Numbered from the stretch's first letter, positions 1 to 7,121 are shown. The stretch is DNA of 35,466 bases from a virus (IMGVR_UViG_3300042397_000461:1-35466), one strand, 5' to 3'. Notes: generated from the letters alone by a model not told the origin. A program made the numbers and translations.

Positions 1-681
1 ATTGCTAATTCACTTGATACCAAGATGAAAGCAGTATATCCATTTGTAGGTGGTACATCAAGTACACATAAATTTAACTTTATGAACTCGGCTGATACTG
101 ATGCAGCCTTTAGAATATTGTTTAACGGAACGGTAACACACACTGCAAATGGTGTTCAAGGTAATGGTACAAATGGATTCTTGGATACAAGATTAAATAC
201 ATCAACTAATTTAACAAAAACATCTGCACATCTTTCATTATATATTCGTAATAACCCAGCTGTTCCTGTAGGTAGATACGACATGGGTAATGCGTTAGAC
301 CTTGCAATGGGTTCAAACCCAACATATTTAATTGCAAGGTATAATACTGGCTCTGCTTTTTTTGGTTTAGCAGATTCATCATATGGAACAGGAGCAGCTT
401 CAACAAATTCAACAGGTTTTTGGAATGGAGCAACAAATGGAGGAACAACACAAGTTTTTTATAGAAATGGTACATCTTATGCAACAGGTACAGCAGGTGC
501 AGGTTCTTTTGCAAACAACAATTTATATATTGGTGCCGCTAATGGTGGTGGAACTGCTGTATTTTTTACTGATAGAGAATACGCATTTAGTTCAATAGGT
601 GATGGTTTAAGTGGCGCACAAGCATCCACATTCTATAATTTAGTTCAAGCATTACAAACCACGTTAGGTAGACAAGTATGA
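1..681 (+). CDS. Tail fibre / receptor-binding protein, C-terminal part (continues from 34107)
   Basis: This is the 3' part of a gene that begins at 34107 and crosses the circular junction. Base 1 is a codon start in the same frame (35340 equals 1), and the joined protein is 637 residues. The part here is the C-terminal domain, rich in Gly, Asn, Thr and Ser, with the segments KMKAVYPFVGG and THKFNFMN and the ending LVQALQTTLGRQV. I recognise this ending from tail proteins of Bacteroidota phages. The composition and alternating pattern suggest a concanavalin/LamG-like beta-sandwich that binds host glycans, but that is inference. An ATG at 25 is internal, not the true start. The stop at 679-681 overlaps the next gene by 4 bases. 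Confidence 0.8.
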   Translation: MANSLDTKMKAVYPFVGGTSSTHKFNFMNSADTDAAFRILFNGTVTHTANGVQGNGTNGFLDTRLNTSTNLTKTSAHLSLYIRNNPAVPVGRYDMGNALDLAMGSNPTYLIARYNTGSAFFGLADSSYGTGAASTNSTGFWNGATNGGTTQVFYRNGTSYATGTAGAGSFANNNLYIGAANGGGTAVFFTDREYAFSSIGDGLSGAQASTFYNLVQALQTTLGRQV

Positions 682-893
682 TAGGATATAAATTAACACA
701 CACACAGAGAGAAGAATTGGTAGGGCAACAGTTTGACCTGTATCAATTTTTTAACCCTGTTACAGATATTGAAGACGTGTACTTTATTTTTGAAGGTGAA
801 GTTGAAAACTGCGTAAACGAGGAGTTTATGTGGGTAAAAGACTTGCCAACAGCAGAGTATGTACCACCAACTTCTAATAACCCAATTGTTTAA
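678..893 (+). CDS. Small conserved-looking protein after the tail fibre, unknown
   Basis: The protein has 71 residues. Its ATG overlaps the tail-fibre stop codon (ATGA), the typical sign of translational coupling. It is acidic and aromatic (YQFFNPVTDIEDVYFIFEGEVENC), with no membrane segment or recognisable motif. Its place between fibre and holins suggests either a small fibre-associated or chaperone protein or a lysis accessory. I do not recognise a family. Confidence 0.65.
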   Translation: MIGYKLTHTQREELVGQQFDLYQFFNPVTDIEDVYFIFEGEVENCVNEEFMWVKDLPTAEYVPPTSNNPIV

Positions 894-915
894 TATTATA
901 AATTTTATGCCCTAA

Positions 916-1095
916 ATGAAATCATTAAATGACACAACAGCCGACACTTTAACGGCAATTAGTAGCGTGAGTGCATTGGCACACATGGCAACATCATTCC
1001 AACCACTTATTTCTGCATTAGCTGGTATAGTGGCAATCTTATCAGGTGCAGCTGCATTTTGGTATTATATTAAAAAAGGCAATGCGATTAAGTAA
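916..1095 (+). CDS. Small one-pass membrane protein, holin-like
   Basis: This 59-residue reading frame starts MKSLNDTTADTL and ends WYYIKKGNAIK. It has a soluble N-terminus of about 28 residues, then one hydrophobic segment (about 29-53, LISALAGIVAILSGAAAFWYY), then a short basic tail. That layout, directly upstream of a second small membrane protein and the endolysin, fits a holin or a pinholin/antiholin partner. It ends inside the next gene (14-base overlap), so the two are probably co-translated. Function is inferred from size, topology and context only. Confidence 0.6.
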   Translation: MKSLNDTTADTLTAISSVSALAHMATSFQPLISALAGIVAILSGAAAFWYYIKKGNAIK

Positions 1096-1273
1096 ACGAC
1101 ATAGAAATTTACTAAGCACTTTATTCGGTGCAATTGTGGCTATATCTACTGCATGGGTAGGAGTAGAATGGGATACATTTGCATTTGACTTTAAGCACAT
1201 AGCACCACTTGTATTAAGTGGACTTGTTGCATTGGGTGGGTATATGACAACTATTAATGTAAATGATAAGTAA
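1082..1273 (+). CDS. Two-pass small membrane protein, probable holin
   Basis: The protein has 63 residues starting MRLSKRHRNLLST. A longer in-frame start at 1046 would run through the previous gene and is less likely. The N-terminus is strongly basic (R2, K5, R6, R8). It is followed by a hydrophobic segment (about 12-26) and a second one (about 42-58, LVLSGLVALGGYM). Two membrane passes in about 60 residues next to an endolysin is the usual class II holin layout. Its stop overlaps the endolysin start by 11 bases. Confidence 0.65.
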   Translation: MRLSKRHRNLLSTLFGAIVAISTAWVGVEWDTFAFDFKHIAPLVLSGLVALGGYMTTINVNDK

Positions 1274-1679
1274 GCATATTACATTAAAAGAGGCAACACA
1301 AAGTGCAACGGCTACTCGGTTAAAGATTGACAATACACCGAGTGCTGAAGTATTAGCTAATATGAAGTTAGTTGCTGAAAAATGCTTTGAACCTTTACGT
1401 GAGTGGTATGGTAAGCCAATTACAATTAACTCGTTTTATCGTTCACCTGCTTTAAACAAGGCGGTTAAAGGGGCAAAGAATAGCGATCATGTAAAAGGTA
1501 TGGCTATTGATTTGGATGCAGGTAGTAACTCGGAAAACTTAAAGTTATTTAATTGGCTAAAGGATAATGTGGAGTTCAAACAATTAATTCATGAATACGG
1601 AGATAAGAGCGGACCGGCATGGGTGCATATAAGCTATGACTCAAAAGATTTAAGAACCCAAATACTTTTCATCAAATGA
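1263..1679 (+). CDS. M15-family peptidase, endolysin (D-Ala-D-Ala-type)
   Basis: The protein has 138 residues, the normal size of phage Peptidase_M15 endolysins, which cleave peptide cross-links of peptidoglycan. The zinc-site pattern is visible: S74-D-H76 followed by D83 (SDHVKGMAIDL), then E111 and W120-V-H122. H76, D83 and H122 are the expected zinc ligands. A conserved SFYRSPALN segment lies at 57-65. No signal peptide is evident, so export through the upstream holin candidates is expected. It overlaps its neighbours on both sides (11 and 4 bases), which places it in one lysis cassette. Confidence 0.88.
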   Translation: MISKHITLKEATQSATATRLKIDNTPSAEVLANMKLVAEKCFEPLREWYGKPITINSFYRSPALNKAVKGAKNSDHVKGMAIDLDAGSNSENLKLFNWLKDNVEFKQLIHEYGDKSGPAWVHISYDSKDLRTQILFIK

Positions 1680-2248
1680 ACAACAATACACTTTTAACAC
1701 TTTGCTTGGTTCTAATTACCATGCTATCAGTAAAACTACACTGCACAAATGAGCAGTTAAACAAAGAACTTGCAATAGTTAACGCATTGGAGAACGAGAA
1801 CGCAGAAATAGCAGCGGATAGAATGTTGGTGTTAGATAGTGTTGATGTGTTGAATGATAAACTAAAAGAAAGCGAAAAGGCAAAGGCTAAAGTTTTATTA
1901 GCATACAATAAAAAAAGTAGAATAACTAAAACTGAAAGCATAAAAAAGTTTGGTACTATAACAATAGTTGATGATGCACCATGTTTGGATAGTGTTGCAG
2001 TAGATAGTATTAATAAATTAGCTATTCATTATTCATATTGTGTAGAAGATAGCAAAACAAAGGACACGATTATAGCGCATTTAACGAACGCAAATCTAAA
2101 AGCCGACACTTTGTTGGCAAATAAAGATACAATCATTAAGGCGCAAACTAAAGTGGCAAAAAAAGCCAACAATTTAGTTAAGGTGTGGCAAGGTATAAGC
2201 TATGGGTTAGCTGCATTAACCCTGATAGTTTACATAACCGCAAAATAA
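1676..2248 (+). CDS. Membrane-anchored coiled-coil protein, spanin-like lysis accessory
   Basis: The protein has 190 residues. It has an N-terminal hydrophobic signal/anchor (about 5-19, LLTLCLVLITMLSV), a long charged helical region (about 24-165, rich in K, E, D and N) and a C-terminal hydrophobic segment (about 172-188, GISYGLAALTLIVYI). It overlaps the endolysin by 4 bases. Two terminal membrane segments around a periplasmic helical region resemble a unimolecular spanin. The cysteine at residue 23 follows LKLH-type residues that do not make a good lipobox, so outer-membrane anchoring is unproven. I do not recognise the family by sequence. Confidence 0.6.
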   Translation: MNNNTLLTLCLVLITMLSVKLHCTNEQLNKELAIVNALENENAEIAADRMLVLDSVDVLNDKLKESEKAKAKVLLAYNKKSRITKTESIKKFGTITIVDDAPCLDSVAVDSINKLAIHYSYCVEDSKTKDTIIAHLTNANLKADTLLANKDTIIKAQTKVAKKANNLVKVWQGISYGLAALTLIVYITAK

Positions 2249-2261
2249 TTTTAAAAAAAAC

Positions 2262-2291
2262 TTGGATTAATCAAAATAAGGTTTATTTTTG
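2262..2291 (+). promoter_or_regulatory. Bacteroidota sigma-A-type promoter, early operon
   Basis: TTG at 2262-2264, 19 bases, then TATTTTTG at 2284-2291, which matches the Bacteroidota -7 consensus TAnnTTTG exactly. The predicted transcript start is near 2297, about 17 bases before the ATG at 2314. The following genes are tightly packed until the terminator at 4943. Confidence 0.7.
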
Positions 2292-2313
2292 CATTACACA
2301 ATTAATAAACATT

Positions 2314-2700
2314 ATGAGATTAACAGCACAATTACCTTATCAAGGTATTCAACTTGCAGCACCGTACTGCAAACGTTCATCAATGATTAAAGATGACAGA
2401 AAAAAAGCCGAAGTAATCAAAAGAGTAGTATGTTCTTACTTAGGATTACAGCAAAGTCTTATTGTTTCACGAGGTCGCAAAGGTCACATTGTAGAGGCAA
2501 GGCAAATGGCTATGTTTTTTATTCGTAAGTTCACAAGACTAAGCCTAAAGCAAACAGGTCTTGAGTTTGGTGGATTGGATCATTCAACTGTGATTCATGC
2601 AACTCACACGGTTAACAATACTTTGAGTTACGATAAACTTTACATCAGGAAGTTTAAGGATGTAGAGAATCAAATTAAACAAGAATTAATTTTAGCGTAA
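2314..2700 (+). CDS. Stand-alone DnaA domain IV (DNA-binding) protein
   Basis: The protein has 128 residues. I chose ATG 2314 because it lies just after the promoter; an in-frame ATG at 2185 is inside the previous gene. Residues about 56-105 match the C-terminal DNA-binding domain of DnaA: HIVEARQMAMFFIRKFT, then SLKQTG, then GGLDHSTVIHATHTV (86-100). There is no AAA+ ATPase domain, so it cannot be a full initiator. It may bind DnaA boxes, bring in or compete with host DnaA, or act as a regulator. The signature normally reads GGRDHSTV, and the arginine expected at residue 88 is leucine here. First gene of the recombination operon. Confidence 0.82.
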   Translation: MRLTAQLPYQGIQLAAPYCKRSSMIKDDRKKAEVIKRVVCSYLGLQQSLIVSRGRKGHIVEARQMAMFFIRKFTRLSLKQTGLEFGGLDHSTVIHATHTVNNTLSYDKLYIRKFKDVENQIKQELILA

Positions 2701-3035
2701 TGAAAGTGTATGTAGACCAAGCCTACTTCATGGATTATAGTAATTCAATTGAAGTAATCATGTGCGAATTAGGCACACAAAACAATACCAATGCAAATTG
2801 GAAAACAGCTATCATACAACTTGAGGACCTAAACCATTTTATCCGCACACGTTATCCGGATGAATTTGTAATTGATATGCCTACACACGAGGGTGAGCAT
2901 AAGCAGTTCGCAGTTAAATATGTACACAATACAATGGATAACTTGGAAAAATATTGTAAGGAATATATTGAAAGTAATAAAAAGTTTATATATTTGACCG
3001 CACCAAACCAAGATTCGAATTTAAATTTATTTTAA
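2700..3035 (+). CDS. Unknown early protein
   Basis: The protein has 111 residues. Its start overlaps the stop of the DnaA-like gene (TAATG), so it belongs to the same operon. It is soluble and mixed charge, with no recognisable motif (MKVYVDQAYFMDYSNSIEV at the N-terminus, hydrophilic C-terminus ending SNLNLF). Position in the recombination operon is the only functional hint. Confidence 0.7.
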   Translation: MKVYVDQAYFMDYSNSIEVIMCELGTQNNTNANWKTAIIQLEDLNHFIRTRYPDEFVIDMPTHEGEHKQFAVKYVHNTMDNLEKYCKEYIESNKKFIYLTAPNQDSNLNLF

Positions 3036-3057
3036 CACACCACTAAAACCAATAATT

Positions 3058-3483
3058 ATGACAACACTATTAGAAAGATTAAAATCTGAACACGCAGCTA
3101 CGTTGGCTGCCAACGAACAGACTTATCCTACATTATTCGCAAGTGTAGTTGATAGTTTATCTAAACACCAACACGTTATTGATTTGCCTTTGCTTGTGGC
3201 TATGAATTTGTTGCAGTTAACCAACCAGAATGATAAGACAAGTTATTTTTACCTAAATGTAGCTGAATGTTTTATTGGGTATGACGAAACTATTAACCTT
3301 GACTACTCAGGCATAAGCCATGTATATTGCGAAGACATTGACCACAGAGATGCGCCTGACTATTGCGATGCGTACATCTCAGAGGCTACATACTTTGGCA
3401 GACCTATGACTGAGTTAGAACTTGAACTGCTTAACGAACATAGCGACTTCGTTTACGATTCTGTAATAGAACAAATACACTAA
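3058..3483 (+). CDS. Unknown early protein, acidic
   Basis: The protein has 141 residues, preceded by an A-rich leader with no Shine-Dalgarno sequence. It is strongly acidic in its second half (ELELELLNEHSDFVYDS), with several Cys, His and Asp residues at about 105-120 (YCEDIDHRDAPDYCD) that could bind metal. That is only a composition-based remark. It lies directly upstream of the annealing protein gene. I recognise no family. Confidence 0.7.
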   Translation: MTTLLERLKSEHAATLAANEQTYPTLFASVVDSLSKHQHVIDLPLLVAMNLLQLTNQNDKTSYFYLNVAECFIGYDETINLDYSGISHVYCEDIDHRDAPDYCDAYISEATYFGRPMTELELELLNEHSDFVYDSVIEQIH

Positions 3484-3495
3484 TACCACATAATT

Positions 3496-4056
3496 ATGGA
3501 AAAATCACTAACCAAACTGCCTACACTGGCAGAACTCACGCAAGACTTGGAGTTAGCGTGGAAAAACGACCAATTAAATTTACTGCTTAATCAAGCACCA
3601 CCAGCGCAATGGGTGAAGACACATCCATTTATTAAAGGCTACAACTACTTGCCAATTGATAAGGTGGAGTTGTTACTCCGTAAGATATTTAAAGAGTACA
3701 AAATTGAGATTACAGGACAAGGTACCGCATTCAATGGTGTGTGGGTTACGGTTCGCGTACACTTTAAATCACCTACTAATGGTGAGTGGTTGTTTTATGA
3801 TGGTATCGGAGCAGCACAATTGCAAACTAAGCAAGGCGCAAGTCCGGCCGACTTAGCTAACATCAACAACGGTGCTTTGTCGATGGCGTTTCCAATAGCC
3901 AAGACCGTAGCTGTTAAGGACGCATCTGACCATTTTGGTGCATTGTTTGGGGCAAACTTAAACCGCAAGGATGTTGTAGAGTTTAAGCCTGATGCAAACA
4001 TTAACGAGCAGTTTACAAAGTCTAACGCTGAAAAAATGGGAGGTAAAAATGGCTAA
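3496..4056 (+). CDS. Rad52-like single-strand annealing protein
   Basis: The protein has 186 residues. The central pattern resembles Rad52-superfamily phage annealing proteins: KGYNYLPIDKVELLLRKIF near 48-66, VWVTVRVHFKS near 82-92, then KTVAVKDASDHFGALFGANL near 136-155, which recalls the Rad52 'A-x-DA-x-x-x-FG' helix. These proteins anneal complementary single strands during phage recombination. The next gene is a YqaJ-type exonuclease overlapping by 8 bases, the classic Red-like pair, and this context is the strongest support. The C-terminus is short and basic (KSNAEKMGGKNG). Confidence 0.72.
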   Translation: MEKSLTKLPTLAELTQDLELAWKNDQLNLLLNQAPPAQWVKTHPFIKGYNYLPIDKVELLLRKIFKEYKIEITGQGTAFNGVWVTVRVHFKSPTNGEWLFYDGIGAAQLQTKQGASPADLANINNGALSMAFPIAKTVAVKDASDHFGALFGANLNRKDVVEFKPDANINEQFTKSNAEKMGGKNG

Positions 4057-4723
4057 GTATAATGTATTTGAAACAAAAGAAGACTGGGCAAAGTTCCGCA
4101 GAGGTTTGTTTACCGCAAGCGAGGTACACAGGTTATTAGCTGAACCAAAGTTGAAAGCAGATAAAGAAGCAGGCAATCTAAGTGAAGGAGCAAAGACTTA
4201 TGTTCGTGAGCGAGTGGCTATCCTATTAGCACCTGAAGAACCACAGCATTATAATAGTAACATGGAACGAGGTAACGAAGCAGAACCACAAGCTGTATTA
4301 GCTTACGCTGAAAGCATAGGCATGTCGGTTAATGATGATGACTTTGTTTACACTTCGGTAGGTGGCTTTGTGTTTTTTACTGATGAAGACCACAACGCAG
4401 GAGGCACGCCTGATATTATAATCGGCAAATCAATTTGCGAAATCAAATGTCCTTTATCTAAAACGCACTTGGAATACTTAATGATGCGTGATGCTGAAGA
4501 ACTAAAGAAAGCAGTACCGCAATACTACTCCCAAATGCAAATGAATATGTGGTTATGTGGTGCAGACGATGGTGTGTTTATTTCATTTGATGATCGTTAC
4601 TACAACTCAGTTCACCATTTGCACTCAATCCACGTTCCAAGAGATGAGGAACACATCGAGTTAATAAAATCAAAGCTACTAAAGGCTAAAGAATACAAAG
4701 ACCAAATTTTAAAAACAATATGA
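4049..4723 (+). CDS. YqaJ / lambda-Exo family recombination exonuclease
   Basis: The protein has 224 residues from the ATG at 4049, which follows GGAGG closely; an in-frame upstream ATG at 3992 lies inside the previous gene. The PD-(D/E)XK nuclease core is visible: FTASE at 21-25, GNEAEP at 75-80, GGTPD with D122, and E131-I-K133 (SICEIKCP). Spacing matches the D-x8-E-x-K arrangement of lambda exonuclease. A QMNMWLCGADDG segment follows. It should degrade one strand of double-stranded ends to feed the annealing protein encoded just upstream. Confidence 0.86.
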   Translation: MAKYNVFETKEDWAKFRRGLFTASEVHRLLAEPKLKADKEAGNLSEGAKTYVRERVAILLAPEEPQHYNSNMERGNEAEPQAVLAYAESIGMSVNDDDFVYTSVGGFVFFTDEDHNAGGTPDIIIGKSICEIKCPLSKTHLEYLMMRDAEELKKAVPQYYSQMQMNMWLCGADDGVFISFDDRYYNSVHHLHSIHVPRDEEHIELIKSKLLKAKEYKDQILKTI

Positions 4724-4935
4724 TAGTAACAAGTATCTGTTTATCGGACATCCCGGAAGACAAAATCACAACCGCAGCCAATGGCAAGAAGTATGTTAAC
4801 GTAGTAGTTGACCAGCGAAGGGAAAAAGATCAGTACGACAACACGCATACGGTGTACATGAGCCAAAGTAAAGAAGACAGGCAAAATAAAGTACCAAAAA
4901 AGTATGTAGGCAACGGCAAAGAGTACACATTCTAA
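4720..4935 (+). CDS. Small protein of the recombination operon, possibly single-strand-DNA-binding
   Basis: The protein has 71 residues with a 4-base overlap with the exonuclease gene. The sequence (TSICLSDIPEDKI, then GKKYVNVVVDQRREKDQYDN, then QSKEDRQNKVPKKYVGNGKEYTF) resembles a short family found beside phage recombinases in Bacteroidota. The basic, beta-rich pattern would suit a small OB-fold protein, but this is a guess. It is the last gene before a terminator. Confidence 0.7.
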   Translation: MIVTSICLSDIPEDKITTAANGKKYVNVVVDQRREKDQYDNTHTVYMSQSKEDRQNKVPKKYVGNGKEYTF

Positions 4936-4942
4936 TTAAAAG

Positions 4943-4966
4943 AGCCTCCCAAGTGGAGGTTTTTTT
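4943..4966 (+). terminator. Intrinsic terminator of the recombination operon
   Basis: Stem CCTCC (4945-4949) with GGAGG (4955-4959), 5-base loop, followed by seven T (4960-4966). It lies 8 bases after the stop of the last operon gene. Confidence 0.8.
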
Positions 4967-5100
4967 ATGTTTGTTTTAAAAATATTCTGCTTGATTTACA
5001 GCACGTTACAAATTATTTTACATTTATTTTGATTAAGTATTGCATTTATCAAATATGGGGTTACCTTTGAATCACCAAAACGGATTAAAACACACACACT

Positions 5101-5307
5101 ATGACAGCACAAGATTTAAAAAAAGGTTCAATCGTAGAAATCAGATTAAACTTATCACCTGAGCAACTTGATGTACCAACACAAGTACAAGTTGATAGAT
5201 GTACTGAAAAGTATCTTTGGTTTAAACATAACCATTTGCAAAGAATCGGTAGAAATACATTTGACACTTACGTTAAACATTTTGGATACAAGATAATATC
5301 ACTATAA
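5101..5307 (+). CDS. Unknown small protein
   Basis: The protein has 68 residues: MTAQDLKKGSIVEIRLNL, then a Trp/His-containing middle (YLWFKHNHLQRIGRNTF). It begins after a terminator and an AT-rich gap (4967-5100) in which I see only near-misses to the promoter consensus. The beginning (KKGSIVEIRLN) resembles small beta-barrel domains. Function unknown. Confidence 0.65.
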   Translation: MTAQDLKKGSIVEIRLNLSPEQLDVPTQVQVDRCTEKYLWFKHNHLQRIGRNTFDTYVKHFGYKIISL

Positions 5308-5359
5308 AACAAAAGGGGAGCAGCATCCTACACTGCATTAAAACCAAACCAATAAAAAC

Positions 5360-5470
5360 ATGGCACACTTAATTTTTATTTTAGCATTTGCCGGATATGC
5401 GGTGCTAACATTACCTAAGGTAATCAAATCAACTAAATCAGATTTTAAACACTTTAAAAACCTAAACTAA
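5360..5470 (+). CDS. Small single-pass membrane protein (36 aa)
   Basis: This 36-residue frame (MAHLIFILAFAGYAVLTLPK, then a basic and polar tail ending KNLN) has a hydrophobic segment at 3-18 followed by positive charge. Its stop codon overlaps the next start (TAATG at 5468-5472), which supports translation. No family recognised. Confidence 0.55.
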   Translation: MAHLIFILAFAGYAVLTLPKVIKSTKSDFKHFKNLN

Positions 5471-5664
5471 TGGACAATCAAGACAACCAATTTACAGTAG
5501 CTTATCGCATTATTGAAATTTATGGTCAATTTACTACCAACCAAATCACTGAAACAGAAGCAGCAGATGCAATTGGATTTGAAATTGAGCGGTATGCTAA
5601 TCTTAAAGTTGAACAATTTAAAGCCAAACAACATGAAGTCGGAGATATTAATGACCAGGCGTAA
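5470..5664 (+). CDS. Unknown small protein
   Basis: The protein has 64 residues, its start overlapping the stop of the 36-residue gene. Acidic and helical-looking (QITETEAADAIGFEIERYANL). The ETEAADAIG segment could be part of a helix-turn-helix, but it is too short to call. Confidence 0.6.
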   Translation: MDNQDNQFTVAYRIIEIYGQFTTNQITETEAADAIGFEIERYANLKVEQFKAKQHEVGDINDQA

Positions 5665-5797
5665 CCGTGTATACAGGTTATTCATGCTAATGGTAAAGGA
5701 AGGCAACCACATGAAGGCAAGGCAGGCAGATTACTTGTTGAGAGTAATTGATAACAGGCTTGCAAGTTTACAAACAGGAAACTTATGGTACAACTAA
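5651..5797 (+). CDS. Unknown small basic protein
   Basis: The protein has 48 residues from ATG 5651 (MTRRNRVYRLFMLM). An alternative in-frame start at 5633 adds 6 residues. It is basic and overlaps both neighbours (14 bases upstream; its stop shares bases with the next ATG), consistent with a run of tightly coupled small early genes. No motif recognised. Confidence 0.5.
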   Translation: MTRRNRVYRLFMLMVKEGNHMKARQADYLLRVIDNRLASLQTGNLWYN

Positions 5798-5976
5798 TGA
5801 GCAAAAGAGGAGGCAAGCGAAAAGGTGCTGGAAGACCAAGCAAGGATAACGCACTAACTGAGGGGATAAACGTATCCGTAGACTTTAAGACAAAGCAATC
5901 ATACAAGCTACTACCACTTGAAGTTAAGAGGCAGATAGGGGATAGGTTAAGAAGTGTTTTGGGATTGTATGTATAA
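5797..5976 (+). CDS. Small basic AT-hook-like protein
   Basis: The protein has 59 residues from ATG 5797, which overlaps the preceding stop. The N-terminus (SKRGGKRKGAGRPSKD, 2-17) is a strongly basic G-R-P segment like an AT-hook or the lead-in of many phage DNA-binding proteins. The remainder (VDFKTKQSYKLLPLEVKRQIGDRLR) looks like the KLLPLEVKxxI motif of small ribbon-helix-helix-like regulators. Its stop codon (5974-5976) lies within the first attC-like site, exactly where cassette genes stop in the sites further on. Confidence 0.6.
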   Translation: MSKRGGKRKGAGRPSKDNALTEGINVSVDFKTKQSYKLLPLEVKRQIGDRLRSVLGLYV

Positions 5977-6101
5977 CGTTTTGCAGCTTGGCGAAGTGGC
6001 GGATATAGAAGTACTTACTTTCATTTTAGTACTAAACTTCATTTGAAAACCAAATGTTCAATTTAGCACTAAACCCGCCATTTTGCCAAACTGCTGTTAC
6101 C
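5972..6101 (+). repeat. attC-like site A (integron recombination site)
   Basis: Outer box TATAACG at 5972-5978 and GTTA at 6096-6099. Imperfect inverted arms at 5983-6002 (GCAG-C-TTGGC-G-AA-G-TGGCGG) and 6075-6094 (CCGCCA-T-TT-T-GCCAA-AC-TGC). The arms pair with single-base symmetric mismatches, leaving a 72-base variable loop. TAAC/GTTA outer boxes, interrupted inner arms and variable terminal loop are the layout of integron attC sites. The same design recurs at sites B, C and D. Confidence 0.72.
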
Positions 6102-6759
6102 TGCTGGCATTTGTTTTATTCATTGTATTTGTCGCAAAAAATAGTCCTAAAATTAGTCCAATTTGCAAAACAAAATTTATTATATAATTCCAATTCCAAC
6201 TGCCAAATAATTTGTCAGGTAAAAGTTTGTCAAATAGCCAATAGTTGAACCAAGAAGTAAAAAACATAACTAAAATAAAAATAATCATTGATGCAAGTAG
6301 TTTTAAAAAAGGCGTTTTCCTGTCAGTCAATAAAAGTACAGGAACGACAAATATTGTCACCAAAATATAAAGTCCTGAAGACGATAATAAAAACCAAATA
6401 TTATTTTTTATGATTTTAGTGTCAGCCTTTGTTGTGTTTTGGCTTTGTTTATTGTCAGTTGAAGCAATATTCTTTAAAAAAGATGATGAATAATCAATTA
6501 TATTTTTTCGGTCAAAAGTTTGATTTTGCAGTGTTACAAGTTTTGCTCTTGTATCAGTTGTCAAAGTTGTGTCTGCAAGTAGTTCTGTTATTGATTTTAG
6601 TTGTTCAAGTTGTCTTTGTTTATTGTAGTAGTAAGAAAACCCAATTAAATTGTCAACTATGAGCAAAGTGCAAATCGAAATAATAAATACAGTCGCTCTT
6701 GCAGAAAGTCGTTTTTCACTGTCGGTAATAAAGTTTAGTATGTTGTCAAAAAAACTCAT
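6097..6759 (-). CDS. Four-pass membrane protein on the minus strand (cassette 1)
   Basis: The protein has 220 residues and is the only minus-strand gene I support. Hydrophobic segments lie at about 22-43, 123-145, 152-176 and 188-207. A polar, helical region (about 46-115) sits between the first and second. The stop codon lies in the GTTA box of site A. The gene sits between attC-like sites A and B, so it is the cargo of one cassette (6097-6921) inserted with the gene reversed. No family recognised; a small-molecule, defence or stress role cannot be told apart from sequence. I see no clear promoter upstream of its start. Confidence 0.7.
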   Translation of the reverse strand: MSFFDNILNFITDSEKRLSARATVFIISICTLLIVDNLIGFSYYYNKQRQLEQLKSITELLADTTLTTDTRAKLVTLQNQTFDRKNIIDYSSSFLKNIASTDNKQSQNTTKADTKIIKNNIWFLLSSSGLYILVTIFVVPVLLLTDRKTPFLKLLASMIIFILVMFFTSWFNYWLFDKLLPDKLFGSWNWNYIINFVLQIGLILGLFFATNTMNKTNASR

Positions 6760-6798
6760 AGTGATTTGTGTCGTGGTGTCTGTCCTTATGCTTGCAGG

Positions 6799-6927
6799 TA
6801 ACGTGCCGCAGCTTGTTGTTAGTGCGGGATTAGGGAGTATAATTTATCAACTAAAATAAAATCACAATGAAAGCAGAAAATTTGAATGAACCGAAAAGCC
6901 CCGCATTGCAACAAGGTGCTGTTATGC
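6799..6927 (+). repeat. attC-like site B
   Basis: TAACG at 6799-6803; left arm 6808-6827 (GCA-G-CTTGTTG-TTAG-TGCGG); right arm 6901-6919 (CCGCA-TTG-CAACAAG-G-TGC); GTTATGC at 6921-6927. The loop is 73 bases. The arms pair CTTGTTG/CAACAAG and TGCGG/CCGCA, with the same GCA-G ... G-TGC-T-GTTA frame as sites C and D. The start codon of the following cassette gene is inside the GTTATGC box. Confidence 0.75.
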
Positions 6928-7121
6928 CTCTTTTTTCTGATATTGATTATAATGTTGGAGATTCTTTGGTAAGTAAGGAAAACCCGAATAAAGAAATTGG
7001 TATTTGTACTGGATTTAGGCATAATGATACTTGTGTTGAAATAAATGGAAAATGTTGGGGAGGTAGAAATTATTTTATGAAATCCGAATGGGTTGATTGT
7101 GTTGTGTTAAATGAGGCATAA
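6924..7121 (+). CDS. Unknown 65-aa cassette protein (cassette 2)
   Basis: The protein has 65 residues from ATG 6924, which lies within the GTTATGC box of site B. A longer in-frame start at 6867 would be translated through the inverted repeat and would belong to the neighbouring cassette, so I prefer 6924. The sequence (DYNVGDSLVSKENPNKEIG, then CTGFRHNDTCVEINGKCWGG) looks like a compact beta-barrel domain with three Cys. The stop TAA is inside the TAACG box of site C, so the gene fills the cassette (6922-7205) from box to box. Function unknown. Confidence 0.7.
   Translation: MPLFSDIDYNVGDSLVSKENPNKEIGICTGFRHNDTCVEINGKCWGGRNYFMKSEWVDCVVLNEA

Noticed and set aside
1-127. True direct terminal repeat of a virion genome
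   Set aside because: The length equals an assembler k-mer and the repeat lies in the middle of a gene; circular overlap is the simpler explanation without coverage data.
206-514. 102-residue minus-strand frame inside the tail fibre gene
   Set aside because: Low-complexity composition (Leu, His, Tyr) and fully antisense to a confident gene in good frame; a shadow.
2829-3011. 60-residue minus-strand frame
   Set aside because: Antisense shadow of the early operon gene at 2700-3035 without start context.
4980-5060. Promoter with TATTTTG upstream of the gene at 5101
   Set aside because: One base short of TAnnTTTG, and no TTG lies 18-21 bases upstream; left out.
6650-6859. 69-residue + strand frame within the cassette array
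   Set aside because: Antisense to the minus-strand membrane protein start and running through the arm of attC-like site B; no convincing start context.
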